From positions 120,495 to 127,101 of the forward strand of contig CP070773.1 in assembly GCA_020345945.1 (NCBI GenBank): a stretch of 6,607 nucleotides of DNA, given 5' to 3'. The position numbers were made by a program, and so were the translations under genes. Below, piece after piece: positions 5,707 to 6,607 of this stretch (the stretch's first letter is position 1; every line of letters begins with the position of its first letter). The notes beneath the pieces are model-generated. The model was not told where the DNA came from. It did no database searches and saw nothing but the letters and a program-made list of their open reading frames with translations. Origin of the DNA: Candidatus Bathyarchaeota archaeon (lineage in GTDB: Archaea > Thermoproteota > Bathyarchaeia > RBG-16-48-13 > GCA-020345945).

Positions 5707-5862
5707 ATGGGAGAAGGAAAGGTCCATATTTCAGTGTGGGATCGAAGTGTGACGTTGTCATACAAGGCTTTTGGTCTTCAGGGTTCCTGCGTAGAGACCA
5801 GAGAGTTCCTTGTCGCCTGGTTGTTGCGTAGGGATTGTGTATTTTGGATAGGAGAAGACTGA
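5707..5862 (+). CDS. Candidate small protein, 51 residues, unrecognised
   Basis: The frame runs from ATG at 5707 to TGA at 5862 and gives 51 residues beginning MGEGKVHISVWDRSV and ending VFWIGED, with three Trp, two Cys and no clear signal peptide or membrane helix. The support is positional: GGGGAGG (5694-5700) lies six bases before the ATG, a weak plus-strand TATA (TGATAAAT, 5657-5664) lies about 25 bases before a start near 5685, and a T-rich stretch follows the stop (5863-5878). It would be divergent from the editing-domain gene. I know no family for it, and a chance open frame of this length is quite possible. Confidence 0.33.
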   Translation: MGEGKVHISVWDRSVTLSYKAFGLQGSCVETREFLVAWLLRRDCVFWIGED

Positions 5863-5994
5863 ATTATTTTGTTGATTTGGGGCTCGCAATATCTAGGAGT
5901 GCCGTCAACCCTTCGATGTTATTGAGACGCTCCCAGCTATTCCTTTTTCTTAGAGCTTACTCCAGATTCTTGATGTGGTTATAGGTTGGCTATC

Positions 5995-6009
5995 CAGAAA
6001 CTATAAGTA
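5995..6009 (+). promoter_or_regulatory. BRE + TATA promoter of the secreted-protein gene
   Basis: CAGAAAC-TATAAGTA is a good BRE/TATA match predicting transcription from about 6030. This lies downstream of the ATG at 6015 and upstream of the one at 6084, so it argues for the shorter protein. The GAAAC core recurs in the OB-fold and editing-domain promoters. Confidence 0.55.
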
Positions 6010-6083
6010 CAAGTATGACACGGTCATATCGCTTGTTCCATTTTCACCTGAAGAAGAGACCAGAGTCTATAGAGGAACATAGG

Positions 6084-6560
6084 ATGAGGAGTAGAAGAGT
6101 ACTACCTATTCTTACTGTCTTGATGGTGTTTAGTTCGGTTCTAATTGTACCAGCGAGTGCAAGGGTCACGACGAACGAACGAATCTATTGGGCAAGACGG
6201 CAATGGATACCTTGCGCGATGGATGGAGCAGGAGAATCAGTCTACCTCAGCGGGTATTTGCATATTGTTTTTTCAACTACACTTGATGGTAAAGGCGGAT
6301 TCCATACTAGAATCCACCATAATCCACAGGGGATCACAGGTATTGGTGAGCTGAGTGGAGACAAATACCAAGCAGTTGGAGAGACACGCACGGTTACTAA
6401 TGGTAAAATCGGAGAGACATATACTTTTGTGAATAACTATAAGATCATTGGTCAAGGAAGAGGTAACAACCTTCTGATTCATGACACAATTCACTACACC
6501 GTGAACGTGAATGGGGAGGTCACATCTGATCTAGCAAACACGAGTGTCGAATGCAGGTGA
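6084..6560 (+). CDS. Small secreted protein of an uncharacterised conserved family
   Basis: A 158-residue exported protein of unknown function. A classical signal peptide covers residues 1-26: basic RSRR, a hydrophobic core from about V6 to V22, then PASA with likely cleavage after A26. The mature part of about 132 residues is rich in beta-strand patterns: ESVYLSGYLHIVFS, GKGGFHTRIHHNPQGITGIG (70-89), GETYTFVNNYKIIGQGRGNN (110-129) and LIHDTIHYTVNVNGEVTS. It has two cysteines, C44 and C157, that could bridge the ends. From memory, the HxNPQGxxGxG / TYTFVNN..IIGQGxGNN..xH pattern occurs in many bacterial hypothetical secreted proteins; none I know has a defined role. An in-frame ATG at 6015 would add 23 residues, but it precedes the predicted transcript start and would bury the signal peptide. 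ATG 6084 has AGAGG (6071-6075) eight bases upstream. Export is confident; function is unknown. Confidence 0.8.
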   Translation: MRSRRVLPILTVLMVFSSVLIVPASARVTTNERIYWARRQWIPCAMDGAGESVYLSGYLHIVFSTTLDGKGGFHTRIHHNPQGITGIGELSGDKYQAVGETRTVTNGKIGETYTFVNNYKIIGQGRGNNLLIHDTIHYTVNVNGEVTSDLANTSVECR

Positions 6561-6587
6561 CTGTAGGAAGTCAGAAACCGACACATC

Positions 6588-6593
6588 TTTTTT
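6588..6593 (+). terminator. T6 tract, likely archaeal terminator of the secreted-protein gene
   Basis: A run of six T (CTTTTTTAACC) lies 28 bases after the stop codon with no strong stem before it. This fits the T-tract, hairpin-independent termination common in archaea. Confidence 0.4.
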
Positions 6594-6607
6594 AACCGTA
6601 AGTCTAT

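Noticed and set aside
5531..5761. 76-codon minus-strand frame overlapping the editing-domain start
   Set aside because: It overlaps the well-supported editing domain in another frame, runs through that gene's promoter and ribosome binding site, and has a low-complexity composition (HHHQ, PLDNETD) with no family resemblance.
6015..6083. Longer start (ATG 6015) for the secreted protein
   Set aside because: It lies only six bases after the TATA box, ahead of the predicted transcript start, has no Shine-Dalgarno, and would put 23 extra residues before a textbook signal peptide.

Overview
The window is archaeal chromosomal DNA. The evidence is a complete transcription factor B (TFB), a free-standing archaeal-type threonyl-tRNA synthetase editing domain, a single-OB-fold SSB of the Sulfolobus SSB/hSSB1 type, and BRE+TATA promoter elements at sensible distances from starts. 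Shine-Dalgarno sequences precede several genes and TTG starts are common. Moderate GC and the gene mix would suit a TACK-type lineage such as Bathyarchaeia, but this is an inference; the sequence does not fix the phylum.

Layout. Positions 1-63 may hold the last 20 codons of an upstream gene. Positions 80-1228 (+) encode an enolase-superfamily sugar-acid dehydratase of the mandelate racemase subgroup. Positions 1405-3746 (-) form a three-gene block read right to left: a PD-(D/E)XK/Mrr-like protein with a DnaJ-type zinc finger, then TFB, then the SSB-like OB-fold protein. Positions 3747-4078 are a divergent intergenic region with a near-palindromic TATA element, an exact 8-bp inverted repeat beside it, and a longer imperfect inverted repeat in the likely leader of the nuclease-like gene. 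Positions 4079-5038 (+) encode a ten-helix cation/Ca2+ exchanger. Positions 5176-5595 (-) encode the stand-alone ThrRS editing domain. A possible 51-residue gene lies at 5707-5862 (+). Positions 6084-6560 (+) encode a small secreted protein of a family I associate with bacteria.

How the genes relate. The three-gene minus block looks informational (nuclease-like, general transcription factor, ssDNA binding), but the OB-fold gene has its own good promoter, so it need not be one operon. The dehydratase, exchanger, editing domain and secreted protein look like independent units. No mobile element, CRISPR array, tRNA or rRNA was found.

Points most worth checking: the editing domain keeps the Ala82-His83 pair but appears to have replaced three other active-site positions (Phe120, Asn121, Arg134); the exchanger has unusual residues in its first ion-binding repeat (Asp59, Gln89); the nuclease-like protein has a degenerate core fused to a zinc finger; and the 3747-4078 region has layered inverted repeats.
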